Shown: positions 16,375 through 25,843 of the stretch, piece by piece
Layout: the number at the start of each line of letters is the position of its first letter
Position numbering within the stretch: position 1 is the stretch's first letter
NCBI GenBank assembly: GCA_016197225.1
Contig: JACPWC010000065.1
Location: 28,882 to 92,881 of the forward strand
Source: Chloroflexota bacterium
GTDB taxonomy: Bacteria; Chloroflexota; Anaerolineae; Anaerolineales; VGOW01
Length of the DNA stretch: 64,000 nucleotides
Direction: 5' to 3'
Translations under genes and position numbers: made by a program
The notes under the pieces: generated by a model
What the model was told of the DNA's origin: nothing
The model's input: only the letters and a program-made list of their open reading frames with translations
Database searches by the model: none

Positions 16375-18561
16375 CTACGGCAAGCCAGTGTCAGGAATGG
16401 TTGGCGTATTCGACGGTTTAGCTTTGGATGCCCTGACGCGGCGAACATCGGCCCAGATTAGCAGAGCCGAAATGAGGAGCGTCGCCGCGCTGAGGGCGAG
16501 GCCAACCTTGAACGCCGGCGACTCGAACTGAAAGACGACCTTGTGGCGGCCCGGCGAAACTTGCACAGCCATCAGGCTGGCCGGGAAAGTCAAGTAGAGG
16601 GGTGGATCCTCAAAACCAAAGTACACATTCAAAGCCGTACTAACCGTTGTCAGGTCTGCCCGCCGATCATCCACCCACACTTGCCACCCCGAAAACCACG
16701 CTTCTGACACGACCAACAGGCTGGCTTCCTCGCCCTCCATTTCCACCAGGAGACGGTTAGGCCCGTCGCGCCGGGCGACGGGGGCGGCGGTCACGTCCGC
16801 CAATGCTATTGGAGTCTGCGCCCTGGCCCGGTCAACCGGCAAATAAAATGCGTAAGGGAAACTGTCTCGATTGCGCCAGACGTTCACTGAGTCGAACGTC
16901 TGCAACAGATCGGCGTTTGGCAAACCCGGCAGATCGGTGTTCAAAATGACCCAATAGGTGGGCGGCAAAGAAATGGCATCTTCCTGGCCGATCTGCTGAG
17001 TGGCGCGCGCCGAACGCCAGCCGTCAACAATGCTGAAAAGGCGCAAGCCGAGTTCGTAACCGGTAATCGAGCCGTTCTCCGTGACCGCCAGCGCCGTGCT
17101 AATTCCGTACGGGCCTGGATCATTTTCTCTCAGCCACCTCAAGGCATCTTCTCCGTCAGGCGACGACTCTGCACTCAGGGACACCATCTCTTTGTGAGCC
17201 TGATACACATCGTTGACGGCCAGGCCGGCCCCGACCACGACCAGGCTACTCAACAGCGGCCCCAGGCGAATAACAAACTGTTGCTGGCCCGGCGCGGTGA
17301 AGATTGACAGCAGTGTTTGAGATGAGCGCAGTGAAGCTAAAAGCTCATCCAAGCCAAATGCGCCCAGGAAGATCAAGAAGAGGCCGCCGACGCTGAGCGC
17401 CCGGCCCGGCCAGCGGAATTGAAACAGCAACGGCAGGGCGCGGTAAATCTCTTTGACAAACGAATGGTTCAGGTCGGCCCAGGCCAGCATTAGCAAGAAG
17501 CACAGCCCAAAGGCGACGATCTGCTTGCGGCGGCCACGTCGAAAGGCCGGCGCCAGAAACAGCGCGAAAAGGAACGGGCTGACGCCAACGTAGCGATAGC
17601 TCTCTTGAATGTACGGCGCTTTGCCTAACAGTGACGTGACGTAGAAGTCGTGATCGGACACGATGTAGTTGAGGAGCGCATCAGCCGGTTTCTGCGAGCC
17701 TTCAACTTCAACATCGGACCCAAATCCGCCGTCGTTGCGAATCGCGCCTCGTGAGGCCAACTGGGGGAAAAGCTGGAGGGCAATCAACCCTAATGCCAAC
17801 AGACCAGCCGCCAGGTATCTCAAGCCCGCCCTCACGTTGAGGCTGGGCGTTGCCGACCACTCAACTGCGTTGATCGCCACAATGATCAGAATAGACGCCA
17901 GGCCGTACAGTTGGTAATACAAATTCCCGGCGAAGAAAAACATGGCTTGAGCCAAAGCGGCTAAAACGAGGGCGGTGTAACTCCGGCTTTGGCCGACCCA
18001 CAGAATCGAAGCAACCGACCAGGGCAACCAGCCTAACGCAAACGACAACTGAAGTTGGCCGACCGGGAGATGCGAGACAATTGCTCCCGACAGCATGTAC
18101 AGCAGGCCGCACCACAAGCGCGTGACCGCCTGAAAGCCGAGTTGCCGCGCCATGACCCACGCCCCCAGGCCGGCCACGCCAAAGTTGAGGGCCACCGCAA
18201 CTTTGCTCCCGTTAATCACGCCCCAGATCAACATGGGCAATGACAGAAAGGGATTGAACACAAAGAGAAAAGGGTCGGCGATGAGGGAACGCCCGGTGCC
18301 CGCCGTTGCATTCCAGAGTGGAAAGTCTGTCCCGTTTTTCAACGCCTGAATAAACGGCGCGATCACGCCTACGTGAGTCTGGTACTCATTCCCCGGCAGG
18401 CGGCGGGCGGGGTCAAAGTTCAACAGGGGCCGGGCGATGAGCCAGGCGACAAAAGCGATCAAGGCTAATTCCACCAGCGTTCCCCAGTGGCGAAAGCGAA
18501 CAGCCCTGATTCGCACAAGCACGGTTTTGATTGGGGATTCGCGCATCACTGGATTCTTCAC
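16375..18561 (-). CDS. YfhO-like multi-pass membrane protein
   Basis: The 728-residue protein has about 12-13 hydrophobic segments across residues 28-450, a soluble domain (about 460-680) and a final transmembrane helix near 690-715. The YfhO family (GT-C-like fold, related to lipid-linked sugar transferases) has this plan; YfhO is linked to lipoteichoic acid glycosylation in Bacillus. Here the substrate is unknown. The start may be GTG 18561 or ATG 18546. Confidence 0.7.
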   Translation of the reverse strand: MKNPVMRESPIKTVLVRIRAVRFRHWGTLVELALIAFVAWLIARPLLNFDPARRLPGNEYQTHVGVIAPFIQALKNGTDFPLWNATAGTGRSLIADPFLFVFNPFLSLPMLIWGVINGSKVAVALNFGVAGLGAWVMARQLGFQAVTRLWCGLLYMLSGAIVSHLPVGQLQLSFALGWLPWSVASILWVGQSRSYTALVLAALAQAMFFFAGNLYYQLYGLASILIIVAINAVEWSATPSLNVRAGLRYLAAGLLALGLIALQLFPQLASRGAIRNDGGFGSDVEVEGSQKPADALLNYIVSDHDFYVTSLLGKAPYIQESYRYVGVSPFLFALFLAPAFRRGRRKQIVAFGLCFLLMLAWADLNHSFVKEIYRALPLLFQFRWPGRALSVGGLFLIFLGAFGLDELLASLRSSQTLLSIFTAPGQQQFVIRLGPLLSSLVVVGAGLAVNDVYQAHKEMVSLSAESSPDGEDALRWLRENDPGPYGISTALAVTENGSITGYELGLRLFSIVDGWRSARATQQIGQEDAISLPPTYWVILNTDLPGLPNADLLQTFDSVNVWRNRDSFPYAFYLPVDRARAQTPIALADVTAAPVARRDGPNRLLVEMEGEEASLLVVSEAWFSGWQVWVDDRRADLTTVSTALNVYFGFEDPPLYLTFPASLMAVQVSPGRHKVVFQFESPAFKVGLALSAATLLISALLIWADVRRVRASKAKPSNTPTIPDTGLP

Positions 18562-18575
18562 TTTCGTCTTTGAAT

Positions 18576-19202
18576 TCAGCCCGCCATACCAGAGAGAAAA
18601 TCATCCAGGTCTTCAAAAGAGATCGGGCGTGGGTGTGTCAAAACGTGTGGGATGAGATCGAAGGCCATGAGGCCAATCAGATCGGCGTGGAGTTGAAAAG
18701 TTGGGAGGCAGGCCGAGAGCCGGGACGGGAAGTCGCCGCCCGGAGTGATGGCGTGGTCGGACTGAGAAACGATTTGGATGGCGGCTGAGAGGAGTGAACC
18801 GGGGAAGTCGGCTTCCCCGGCAGAGGCGGCGGCAAAGGCTAGAGGCGGCACGGCCAGATCAAGTTCCTTCAAAAACAGTTGGTCTTCCGATCCATCTACC
18901 CAGACTCCCATCGCGTCGGATCGAGGATAGAGCAGGCCGCTCCCGGCCATCCAGTCGAGGGCGTCGAGACCCTGATAGAGTTTGCCAAGATCGTCGGCGG
19001 CCATGACGGGGAAGAACGGCGCGCGCGTCTCGAAGCGCGGGTAAGCGTAACGGGCGACGACGGGCGAGAACGAGCGCGCGGCCAACCCGGCCAGATGCTC
19101 TGCGCCCTCACCGCTGACAACAAACGTGAGCGTGCCGAGCGAGAGGCAGTGATAGGGAAAGGTTTCGTGAGGAGGAAGCACAGGCCTTACCTGCCCGACC
19201 AC
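18576..19202 (-). CDS. Hypothetical protein, overlapping the upstream methyltransferase gene
   Basis: About 208 residues from a GTG at 19202, overlapping the methyltransferase end by 16 bases. The protein is soluble, with no recognised motif; it has conserved-looking blocks (SLGTLTFVVSGEGAEHLAGL and FPVMAADDLGKLYQGLDALD). The open frame extends upstream to 19628, but that part is the shadow of the methyltransferase. The overlap suggests translational coupling. Confidence 0.5.
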   Translation of the reverse strand: MVGQVRPVLPPHETFPYHCLSLGTLTFVVSGEGAEHLAGLAARSFSPVVARYAYPRFETRAPFFPVMAADDLGKLYQGLDALDWMAGSGLLYPRSDAMGVWVDGSEDQLFLKELDLAVPPLAFAAASAGEADFPGSLLSAAIQIVSQSDHAITPGGDFPSRLSACLPTFQLHADLIGLMAFDLIPHVLTHPRPISFEDLDDFLSGMAG

Positions 19203-19696
19203 GCCCTCAGCCGGGGAATCCAGCGCGGGACGTTTGCCTTGTAAAGGCGATAATGATCGCCAAACCGTCTTTCCAACCCCGGCTCTTCCGATAGCACAAA
19301 GTAGACGTGATTGATACAGACAAAAACGCAGGCCCAGAACCCTATCGCCCCGGAACCCCAGAGTAGTGCCTGGCCGGTCAGCATCAGGGCGACGCCGCTG
19401 ATCATCGGGTTGCGGACAAAACGATACGGGCCTGCCGCCACCAGGTTGCGGGTCGGGTCCCAGGGCGCAAGCGTCCCCTGGCCGACTCTGGCGAATAGAC
19501 TGACGCACCAGCCGAAGAGCACTAAGCCGACGATGATCAACACGACGCCGGCCGAGCGAGGCAACCACACGATGAGCGAACCATCGCCCCAACCAATGCC
19601 GCCGGCGGCAAAAGTGGTGAGCAACCAATAAGGCACGACGACCACAACCAGAAAAGGCAGGAGCAGGATAGCCAGCAAATGGCGTAGCGTCGTCAA
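19187..19696 (-). CDS. Isoprenylcysteine carboxyl methyltransferase/PEMT-like membrane methyltransferase
   Basis: The 169-residue protein has four hydrophobic segments and the family motif GPYRFVRNPMISG, followed by EEPGLERRFGDHYRLYKANVPRWIPR. These motifs bind S-adenosylmethionine in ICMT/phospholipid methyltransferases. The methyl acceptor cannot be predicted; a lipid or isoprenoid is likely. The start is TTG at 19696. Confidence 0.78.
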   Translation of the reverse strand: MTTLRHLLAILLLPFLVVVVVPYWLLTTFAAGGIGWGDGSLIVWLPRSAGVVLIIVGLVLFGWCVSLFARVGQGTLAPWDPTRNLVAAGPYRFVRNPMISGVALMLTGQALLWGSGAIGFWACVFVCINHVYFVLSEEPGLERRFGDHYRLYKANVPRWIPRLRAWSGR

Positions 19697-19738
19697 CTTA
19701 GGCGCGTCTCTCTCTGATCAAGAACTTCATCTGGCTCT

Positions 19739-20278
19739 CTAGAGACTTGCATACTTCTTGCGGTACTTGAGATCCTCTTCAGTCTCAATCAATTCCAACG
19801 CTTTCTCCTTTATTTTCTCATCCTTTACTGCGCTATAAACATTCCTGAGGCTTTGAATGATATCGTAGCGGATCAAGGTGCAGTTCTTTTCCGTGATGCA
19901 CTCTTTGAAACGACCGGCCAGACCATCCACCAACTTCTGCTGCTGTTTCTTTCCTGCGACGCCAACTTTCCATAGCGATTGCAGGCAATGCCGGGCGGTG
20001 ACAAACCTCTCGTCTTTCGTAACTGCCAGCAGAGCATCAAAATCCTTGAGCATCCTATTCTTTGGATCGCTCTTGGCCAGGTTGCAAAGAACCTGGGCCG
20101 CAATCGCTCTGTGATGATTGTCTTTGTGGCTTAAGTTTTCCATCATCTCGTCCCACACGTCGTAGGCCCAGTCAACGGGTTTGTCCGTCACCTCGAGAAT
20201 ATGGAGAAAGGCTCTGTTTTGTAATTCCCTATCATCAGACCATAGGTTGTCCAGGTTTGTTCGTGTGAGTTTGTTCAT
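19739..20278 (-). CDS. HEAT-repeat-like alpha-helical protein
   Basis: The 179-residue protein is made of paired helices (WDEMMENLSHKDNHHRAIAAQVLCNLAKSDPKN, ARHCLQSLWKVG) like HEAT/armadillo repeats. The ATG at 20278 is preceded by GGAGAG, so the alternative TTG at 20281 is not used. It is probably a protein-binding scaffold. No partner is evident. Confidence 0.6.
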   Translation of the reverse strand: MNKLTRTNLDNLWSDDRELQNRAFLHILEVTDKPVDWAYDVWDEMMENLSHKDNHHRAIAAQVLCNLAKSDPKNRMLKDFDALLAVTKDERFVTARHCLQSLWKVGVAGKKQQQKLVDGLAGRFKECITEKNCTLIRYDIIQSLRNVYSAVKDEKIKEKALELIETEEDLKYRKKYASL

Positions 20279-20467
20279 CAATCTCTCCCTTCACGGGCTT
20301 CTATTAGAACGCTGATCGTCGCGACCCTAGTTTTATATCACGTTTGGAAGAAGGTTTCAATCACGCGGCCCGGAGGCCGCAACCCGGGCCTCAATCTTAT
20401 CCACAAACTGGGCGGTGAAAAGCTCTTTTATGGCGCATCCTATCACCAGCACAGATCGGACGTATAC

Positions 20468-21556
20468 TTGGGGCGCTTGAGCCGCTTGCCCTTGTCACCC
20501 ATTCACCCTATCACCGACTCTCAAACCTGGGACTCTACCCTCGCCAGCCTGCCCAATGCCCACCTGCTCCAGGCGTGGCAATGGGGCGAGTTCAAATCGC
20601 GTTACGGCTGGAGCGCCCGCCGCCTGCTTTGGGAAAATGCCGATCAACCAGTGGCCGCCGCCCAAATCCTCAAGAGAACCGTCGGCCCCTTTTCGATCCT
20701 CTACATTCCCAAAGGCCCCTGCCTCGACTGGTCGAACACTGAATTGGCAACAGCCGTCCTCGCCGACCTGGAATCCCTCGCCCGGCGCGAGCGGGCCATC
20801 TTCATCAAGATTGACCCGGAAATCAAACTGAATACTCAAGACCCAAGACTCAAGACTCAAGACCCGCCACGTTTCTTTCCATCTGCCAGCCAGGTGCAAT
20901 TCAAAAACACCGTCTGGCTTGACCTCACCCGCCCCGAAGACGACATCCTCGCCTCGTTCAAGCAGAAGACGCGCTACAACATCCGCCTGGCCGAGCGCAA
21001 GGGCGTCGCCGTCAAAACGCCGCCGCCAGACGATGCGCCGCTTGACCTGCTCTATCGCCTCTACGCTGAAACCTCGGTGCGCGACGGCTTCGTCATTCGC
21101 CACAAAAATTATTATCGCGACGCCTGGGGCGGCTTCATTCAGTCCGGCCATGCCCAGCCCTTCATCGCCGAAGTGGACGGGCAGGCCGTCGCCGCCATCA
21201 TCGCCTTCCACTTCGCCCGGCGCGCGCTTTACATGTACGGCATGTCCAGCGGCCAGCACCGCGAGAAGATGCCCAACCATCTTTTGCAGTGGGCGGCCAT
21301 TCAATGGGCCAAAGCGCAAGGTTGCGCGATCTACGACTTCTGGGGCGCGCCTGATGTCTTCGACGAGTCGGACTCGATGTTCGGCGTGTGGAAGTTCAAG
21401 GAAGGATTTAGCGGCGACGTGATTCGCACCCCCGGCGCGCTCGACTACGCTCCCTCGCCTTTGTTATATCGGCTGTATACTATCGCCCTGCTCCGCCTGT
21501 TGAATGCAATGCGGCGCAGAGGCAAACAGCAAACGAAAGCGTTCATCGGGGATTGA
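20468..21556 (+). CDS. FemAB/FemX-like aminoacyltransferase (GNAT-type lipid II bridge enzyme family)
   Basis: About 362 residues with the FemAB fold: LLQAWQWGEFKSRYGW at the N-terminus, FKQKTRYNIRLAERKGV, and the C-terminal GNAT half with MPNHLLQWAAIQWAKAQGCAIYDFWGAPD and VWKFKEGFSG. The family transfers amino acids from tRNA to peptidoglycan precursors or other acceptors. An in-frame repeat-derived stretch encodes LNTQDPRLKTQDPP. The start is uncertain: a -10-like TATACT at 20463-20468 overlaps the TTG at 20468, so TTG 20477 is also plausible. Confidence 0.78.
   Translation: MGRLSRLPLSPIHPITDSQTWDSTLASLPNAHLLQAWQWGEFKSRYGWSARRLLWENADQPVAAAQILKRTVGPFSILYIPKGPCLDWSNTELATAVLADLESLARRERAIFIKIDPEIKLNTQDPRLKTQDPPRFFPSASQVQFKNTVWLDLTRPEDDILASFKQKTRYNIRLAERKGVAVKTPPPDDAPLDLLYRLYAETSVRDGFVIRHKNYYRDAWGGFIQSGHAQPFIAEVDGQAVAAIIAFHFARRALYMYGMSSGQHREKMPNHLLQWAAIQWAKAQGCAIYDFWGAPDVFDESDSMFGVWKFKEGFSGDVIRTPGALDYAPSPLLYRLYTIALLRLLNAMRRRGKQQTKAFIGD
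20830..20864. repeat. Short in-frame repeat of AAGACTCAAGACTC type
   Basis: Three to four copies of a CAAGACTC-like unit lie inside the FemAB-like gene and encode TQDPRLKTQDP between two conserved blocks. Similar text-like repeats are otherwise intergenic in this window. Confidence 0.5.
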
Positions 21557-21647
21557 AGTTGGATGTTGGAAGTTAGATGTTGGAAGTTGGAATCTTCAGC
21601 CACCTCTAACCTCCAATCTCCAATTCTCTAATCTCCCTCTCCCTCTC

Positions 21648-22616
21648 ATGAAACTTCCACATCATCTCTCCTTCGCCCACCTCCCCACCCCGCTCGAACC
21701 CCTGCCCCGCCTCTCGGCCCGCCTCGGCGGCGCGGAAATCTGGATCAAGCGCGACGACCAGACCGGCTTGGCCGGGGGCGGCAATAAGACCCGCAAGCTG
21801 GAATACCTGCTGGCCGAAGCGCAACAACTCAAGGCTCGAACGATCATCACCGGCGGCGCGCCACAATCCAACCACTGCCGCCAGACGGCGGCGGCGGCGG
21901 CCCGTTGTGGCTTCCGGTGCATTTTGGTCTTGCGCGGCGACCCGCCGGCCCAAGCCACCGGCAACATCCTGCTCGATCAACTGCTCGGCGCGGAGATCGT
22001 CTGGTCACACAACGAGAGTCGCGAAGCGGTGATGCAAGCCACCTGCGAAAAAGAAAAGGCCACTGGCAACGATCCGTATCTCATTCCCATCGGCGGCTCC
22101 AACCAGATCGGCGCGGCCAGCTACGCGGCGGCGGTGCAGGAGTTGGCGGATCAACTTCGGGGCGAGAGCGGCTTCTCCCGTTTCTGCTTCGCCTCCTCCT
22201 CCGGCGGCACGCACGCCGGGCTAACGGTTGGCGCAAAAGCAGTGATGCCTCAGACCGAAGTGCTGGGCTTCAGCGTGGACGAGCCGCTGGACGTGTTGAA
22301 GACGAACGTGGCGAAGCTGGCGACTGAGACAGCGTCTCTGTTAGAGTTGCCGTTTTCTTTCACTCCTGCCGACATCAGCGCCAACGCCGATTACATCGGC
22401 GCCGGTTATGCCATGATGGGCCAGCGCGAGCGAGAGACGATTCGGTTGTTAGCGAAGCTGGAGGGGATTCTGGTAGACCCGGTTTACACTGGCAAGGCCT
22501 TTGGCGGGATGCTGGATTTGATTCGCAAGAGCGTGATCGGCAAAGACGAACGAGTGCTGTTCTGGCACACCGGCGGGGGGCCGGCGCTGTTTGCTTACGC
22601 TGATCAACTTGTATAA
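21648..22616 (+). CDS. D-cysteine desulfhydrase/ACC-deaminase-family PLP enzyme
   Basis: The 322-residue fold-type II PLP enzyme has the family start LPTPLEPLPRLSARLGGAEI, WIKRDDQTGLAGGGNKTRKLEYL with the PLP Lys in NKTRK, and SNHCRQTAAAAARCG. Relatives release pyruvate, H2S and ammonia from D-cysteine or deaminate ACC. Which reaction applies is not decidable here. The ATG at 21648 matches family N-termini; the sequence before it is low-complexity repeat. Confidence 0.82.
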   Translation: MKLPHHLSFAHLPTPLEPLPRLSARLGGAEIWIKRDDQTGLAGGGNKTRKLEYLLAEAQQLKARTIITGGAPQSNHCRQTAAAAARCGFRCILVLRGDPPAQATGNILLDQLLGAEIVWSHNESREAVMQATCEKEKATGNDPYLIPIGGSNQIGAASYAAAVQELADQLRGESGFSRFCFASSSGGTHAGLTVGAKAVMPQTEVLGFSVDEPLDVLKTNVAKLATETASLLELPFSFTPADISANADYIGAGYAMMGQRERETIRLLAKLEGILVDPVYTGKAFGGMLDLIRKSVIGKDERVLFWHTGGGPALFAYADQLV

Positions 22617-22641
22617 AAAAAGACGACCCGGCGGGTCGTCT
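22615..22641 (-). terminator. Convergent terminator between the PLP enzyme and the holin-like gene
   Basis: A 9-bp stem AGACGACCC/GGGTCGTCT (22621-22641). The A run before it is a T run for leftward transcripts, so it mainly ends the minus-strand gene at 22661 and may also serve the plus-strand gene. Confidence 0.7.
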
Positions 22642-22660
22642 CTACGTTTAATTCTTCGCC

Positions 22661-23275
22661 CTACTTCTTCGTGGCCTCAATCTTGAACCGCATGATCTGA
22701 GCTTCGATCAGGCCGTCCACCACGCTCAAATCCACCCGCAGGCCGTGATCGTCCAGATACTTCTTGGCCAGCCCAAGCGCGTACTGCTTCTTTTGTTCGG
22801 CGATGGAAGCGCCCACGTTCGCGGCGGCGACTTTGAGGCCACTTTGCTCGGCGGCCAGCACCGCGCTCTCAACGGCTTTGTCAATCAGGGCGGCGCGGGC
22901 CTGGGGCGTGTCGTCCGGCGGCGCGGCGCTGTTGAACTGCTTGAGCACCTCGGCCTCGATGACGTTGGCAATGGCCGACACGTTCACTTTAAGCCCGGCT
23001 GAGTTCAGGTAGTTCTGCGCCACCTGCAGGGCATATTCCTTCTTGGCCCCGCCGCCGGCGATCTGTTTGGTGATCCCGGCCTGCTCGGCGGCCCGAACCG
23101 CAATGGAGCCAATGCTCTCCAGCGCCGCCAATTGCTCCTTCGTCAGCTTGCTCTTAATCTCATCGCCCTTCTGCTTGAGCCAGAAGGCCGCCGCCGCAAT
23201 CAAAATCGGCAAGGCAACCACCAGCAGCGCCTGGGCCAGCATCGCTAAAAAATCCGAGATGACTTTGAAATCCAT
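22661..23275 (-). CDS. LLH-type holin-like membrane protein with duplicated domain
   Basis: The 204-residue protein has one N-terminal transmembrane helix (about 10-32) and two homologous helical repeats, each of the form AVxAAEQxG...KKxYAL...AxxYLxxxGLxVxxxxxxxxIEAxxx. This is the unit of the phage LLH holin family. Here it is doubled and no phage gene is nearby, so a housekeeping or domesticated role is likely. The ATG is preceded by GGAGGCTGAG. Confidence 0.65.
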   Translation of the reverse strand: MDFKVISDFLAMLAQALLVVALPILIAAAAFWLKQKGDEIKSKLTKEQLAALESIGSIAVRAAEQAGITKQIAGGGAKKEYALQVAQNYLNSAGLKVNVSAIANVIEAEVLKQFNSAAPPDDTPQARAALIDKAVESAVLAAEQSGLKVAAANVGASIAEQKKQYALGLAKKYLDDHGLRVDLSVVDGLIEAQIMRFKIEATKK

Positions 23276-23299
23276 ACCTCAGCCTCCAAAAAACCGGGC

Positions 23300-25834
23300 T
23301 TACTTGGCGACAGCCGTTTCCATTCTGGCTTTGGGCAACACAAAGATGAACCGGCTACCGACTCCCAGTTCACTCTCGGCCCAAATTTTGCCGCCGTGCG
23401 CTTCCACAATTTCACGGCACAAGGCCAGCCCCAGGCCCACTCCGCCGTAACGGCGGGTGGTGCCGCTGTCCACCTGATAGAAGCGCTGGAAGATGCGGTC
23501 GAGTTTGTCTTCAGGGATGCCGATGCCGGAGTCTTGTATTTCCACCCGCGCCTGGCTGTCGAGATCGGTCAGCTTCAGCACAATCTTGCCGGTCGGCCGC
23601 CCGAACTTGACGGCGTTGTTGAGCAGGTTGTCTATCACCTGCACGATCCGTTCTTCGTCAATGGAGACGACGACCTCGTGCTCCGGCATCTCGACCGCAA
23701 GCATTTGGTCGCTCTGCTGGGCCAGGGTGCGCACTGCCTGAGCCGTCTGGGCAATCAGCCCGTTCAACGGCATGGGCTGGCGCTCAAGATCGGCAATCTT
23801 CAGGCGTTGCAGGGTGACAATGTCGTTGACGACTTTGGTAAGGGCGGTGCATTTGCGCCGCACCACTTCCAGCCCTTTGATTTGCGTCTCGGTCAGCGAG
23901 CCAAGTTCCTGCGACAGCAAAAGCTCGACGTAGCCCAGAATGAAGGTGAGCGGTGTTCGCAGTTCGTGCGAAATGTTCTGGATCAACTCGTCCTTGAGTT
24001 GGTCGGCTTCCTTGAGTTCGGCGTAAGCCTGCTCCAGGTTGCCGGTGCGGGCCAGCAGATCGCGCACCAGCCGGGCATTCTCAATAGCCGCCGCCGCCCA
24101 CTGGGCCAGCGTTTCGGTCACGTTCAAATCTTCTTCGTCGAACTTGCCTTCTTCTTTGTTGACCAGTTCCAGCACGCCGATGACCTGACGCTTGATAAGC
24201 AAAGGCACGGCCACCACGTTGGTCGTCGTCAGCCCCGTCGTCTGGTCAACACCGCGATAGAAACGCGAATCCTTTTTGACATCGTCCACCAGCGCCGGTT
24301 TGGCGTTCTGCGCCACCCAGCCGATCACCCCAAAACCGACCGGCACTTTCATCCCCAGCAGTTTTTCCACTCCGGGGCCGACGACGGCTTTGAAGATCAG
24401 CCCCGGCGATTTTTCGTCCACCAGCAAAATGGAGCCGGCCTTGGCCCCCAGCACCCGCGCCGCCTCTTCGAGAATCGTCTGCGGGATCGAATCGAAATCG
24501 AGCGAGCCGGCCATGATCCGGGCGGCGTTGTTGACGGAGGTCAACTGCCGGGTGCGCCGGATCAATTCCGTCTCGCGGCCCTTTTGCTCCGAAAGGTCGG
24601 TCACCACCAGCACGTCGCCGATGTCGGTTTTGTTGCCCGGCACGTGAACGGCCAGCACCGGCATCAGCGAGCCGTTCTTGCGAATCAGCTGCTTCTCAAA
24701 CGAACTGGTGCTGGTTCCTTTGGTGAGCCAGGCGTCGGTGGCCGAGCGATCGGTTTCATAGATCAAATCGGTCACGGGGCGGCCCATCAACTCCGATTCT
24801 TCGTAGGCCAACATGCGGCACAACCGGCGATTGACGAAGTTGATGTGCGAAGCCTTATCCAGCATCATCAAGCCGTCGCCCATGGTGTTGACCAGGGCCT
24901 GATGAAAGAGCTTGTCGCGCCGGGCTTCCAGCTCCCGCTTTTCAAGTTGCTGAAGGAGATGCTGGTTTTCAATAGCCATCGCCGCCTGGCTGCCCAGCAG
25001 GGTCAGCAGGCGCAAGTCGGAGGCGCTCAACCGGTTTTCGCCCCGGCGGGCGACCAGCATCACGCCAATGGTTTTGCCGCGCAAGGTCAGCGGCAAAAGG
25101 CTGGCTACTTGCGCGCCGGCCACTTCCAGGCCTTTGGCCAGAAGGTCGCCGCCGGCCATGCGCGAGATGGCTTTGGCGGTTTGTTCGATGAGCGATTGAT
25201 CGGTCAGGGCAACTTCGCTGAGAGGGTTGAGTTGTTTTGCCAGGGGGAAGGCAATGTCGTTGGCATTGCCCCGGATGGTGCGTAGAAACAAACGCGACAC
25301 GTCCTCGCCGGCCATCCCGGCAATAGCCGCCGATTTCAGCATCCGGCTGTCGTCGTCCACCGCCAGAATCCACACCAGCGACGCGGCCAGCATCATCACC
25401 GTGCCGTGCGCAATCTCAGACAATTGATCGGCAGACTGTTGATCGCCCGCCAGCCGGTCGGTGCGTGGCCGGTGGAAGACGGCCTTGATGCGCACCGCCA
25501 GGTCAACCGGATCAATAGGCTTGGTGATGTAGTCGTCGGCCCCGGCCAGCAGGCCCTCGGCCCGGTCGGCGGCTTGTGATTTTGCCGTGAGTAGAACGAT
25601 GGGGAGTTGGGCGGTCTTGGGATCGGCCCGCACGCGACGGCTCACTTCGTAGCCGTCCATGTCGGCCATCATCACGTCCAGCACCAACAGGTCGGGCTTG
25701 CTGGTGGCAATAGCGCGCAAAGCATCGTTGCCAGAGAGTGCTTCCAGCACTTCGTAGCCCTGCCCGCGTAAAATGTAGCCAATTAATCGTAGTGTTTGAA
25801 CATCGTCGTCTACGACCAGGATTCTTTTCGCCAC
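23300..25834 (-). CDS. Hybrid sensor histidine kinase (REC-GAF-PAS-GAF-HisKA-HATPase)
   Basis: The 844-residue cytoplasmic protein starts with a receiver domain (LLVLDVMMADMDG, Asp near 53). GAF-like and PAS regions follow (PAS near MGDGLMMLDKASHINFVN), then a second GAF (about 440-590), HisKA with His623 in NISHELRTPL, and HATPase_c with N and G boxes (NLLNNAVKFG, GIGIPEDKLDRIFQRF, GVGLGLALC). An N-terminal receiver suggests it is itself controlled by another kinase. It has no membrane segment. The start is GTG. No cognate regulator is adjacent; two orphan receivers lie at 55.2-56.0 kb. Confidence 0.9.
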   Translation of the reverse strand: MAKRILVVDDDVQTLRLIGYILRGQGYEVLEALSGNDALRAIATSKPDLLVLDVMMADMDGYEVSRRVRADPKTAQLPIVLLTAKSQAADRAEGLLAGADDYITKPIDPVDLAVRIKAVFHRPRTDRLAGDQQSADQLSEIAHGTVMMLAASLVWILAVDDDSRMLKSAAIAGMAGEDVSRLFLRTIRGNANDIAFPLAKQLNPLSEVALTDQSLIEQTAKAISRMAGGDLLAKGLEVAGAQVASLLPLTLRGKTIGVMLVARRGENRLSASDLRLLTLLGSQAAMAIENQHLLQQLEKRELEARRDKLFHQALVNTMGDGLMMLDKASHINFVNRRLCRMLAYEESELMGRPVTDLIYETDRSATDAWLTKGTSTSSFEKQLIRKNGSLMPVLAVHVPGNKTDIGDVLVVTDLSEQKGRETELIRRTRQLTSVNNAARIMAGSLDFDSIPQTILEEAARVLGAKAGSILLVDEKSPGLIFKAVVGPGVEKLLGMKVPVGFGVIGWVAQNAKPALVDDVKKDSRFYRGVDQTTGLTTTNVVAVPLLIKRQVIGVLELVNKEEGKFDEEDLNVTETLAQWAAAAIENARLVRDLLARTGNLEQAYAELKEADQLKDELIQNISHELRTPLTFILGYVELLLSQELGSLTETQIKGLEVVRRKCTALTKVVNDIVTLQRLKIADLERQPMPLNGLIAQTAQAVRTLAQQSDQMLAVEMPEHEVVVSIDEERIVQVIDNLLNNAVKFGRPTGKIVLKLTDLDSQARVEIQDSGIGIPEDKLDRIFQRFYQVDSGTTRRYGGVGLGLALCREIVEAHGGKIWAESELGVGSRFIFVLPKARMETAVAK

Positions 25835-25843
25835 TCTTGTATC

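Noticed and set aside
18576..19628. A single 350-residue protein over this span
   Set aside because: Its first 142 codons are the out-of-frame shadow of the membrane methyltransferase gene; only the part from GTG 19202 is credible.
23396..25285. 629-codon plus-strand ORF opposite the hybrid kinase
   Set aside because: Arg/His-rich shadow frame of a protein with complete kinase motifs on the other strand.
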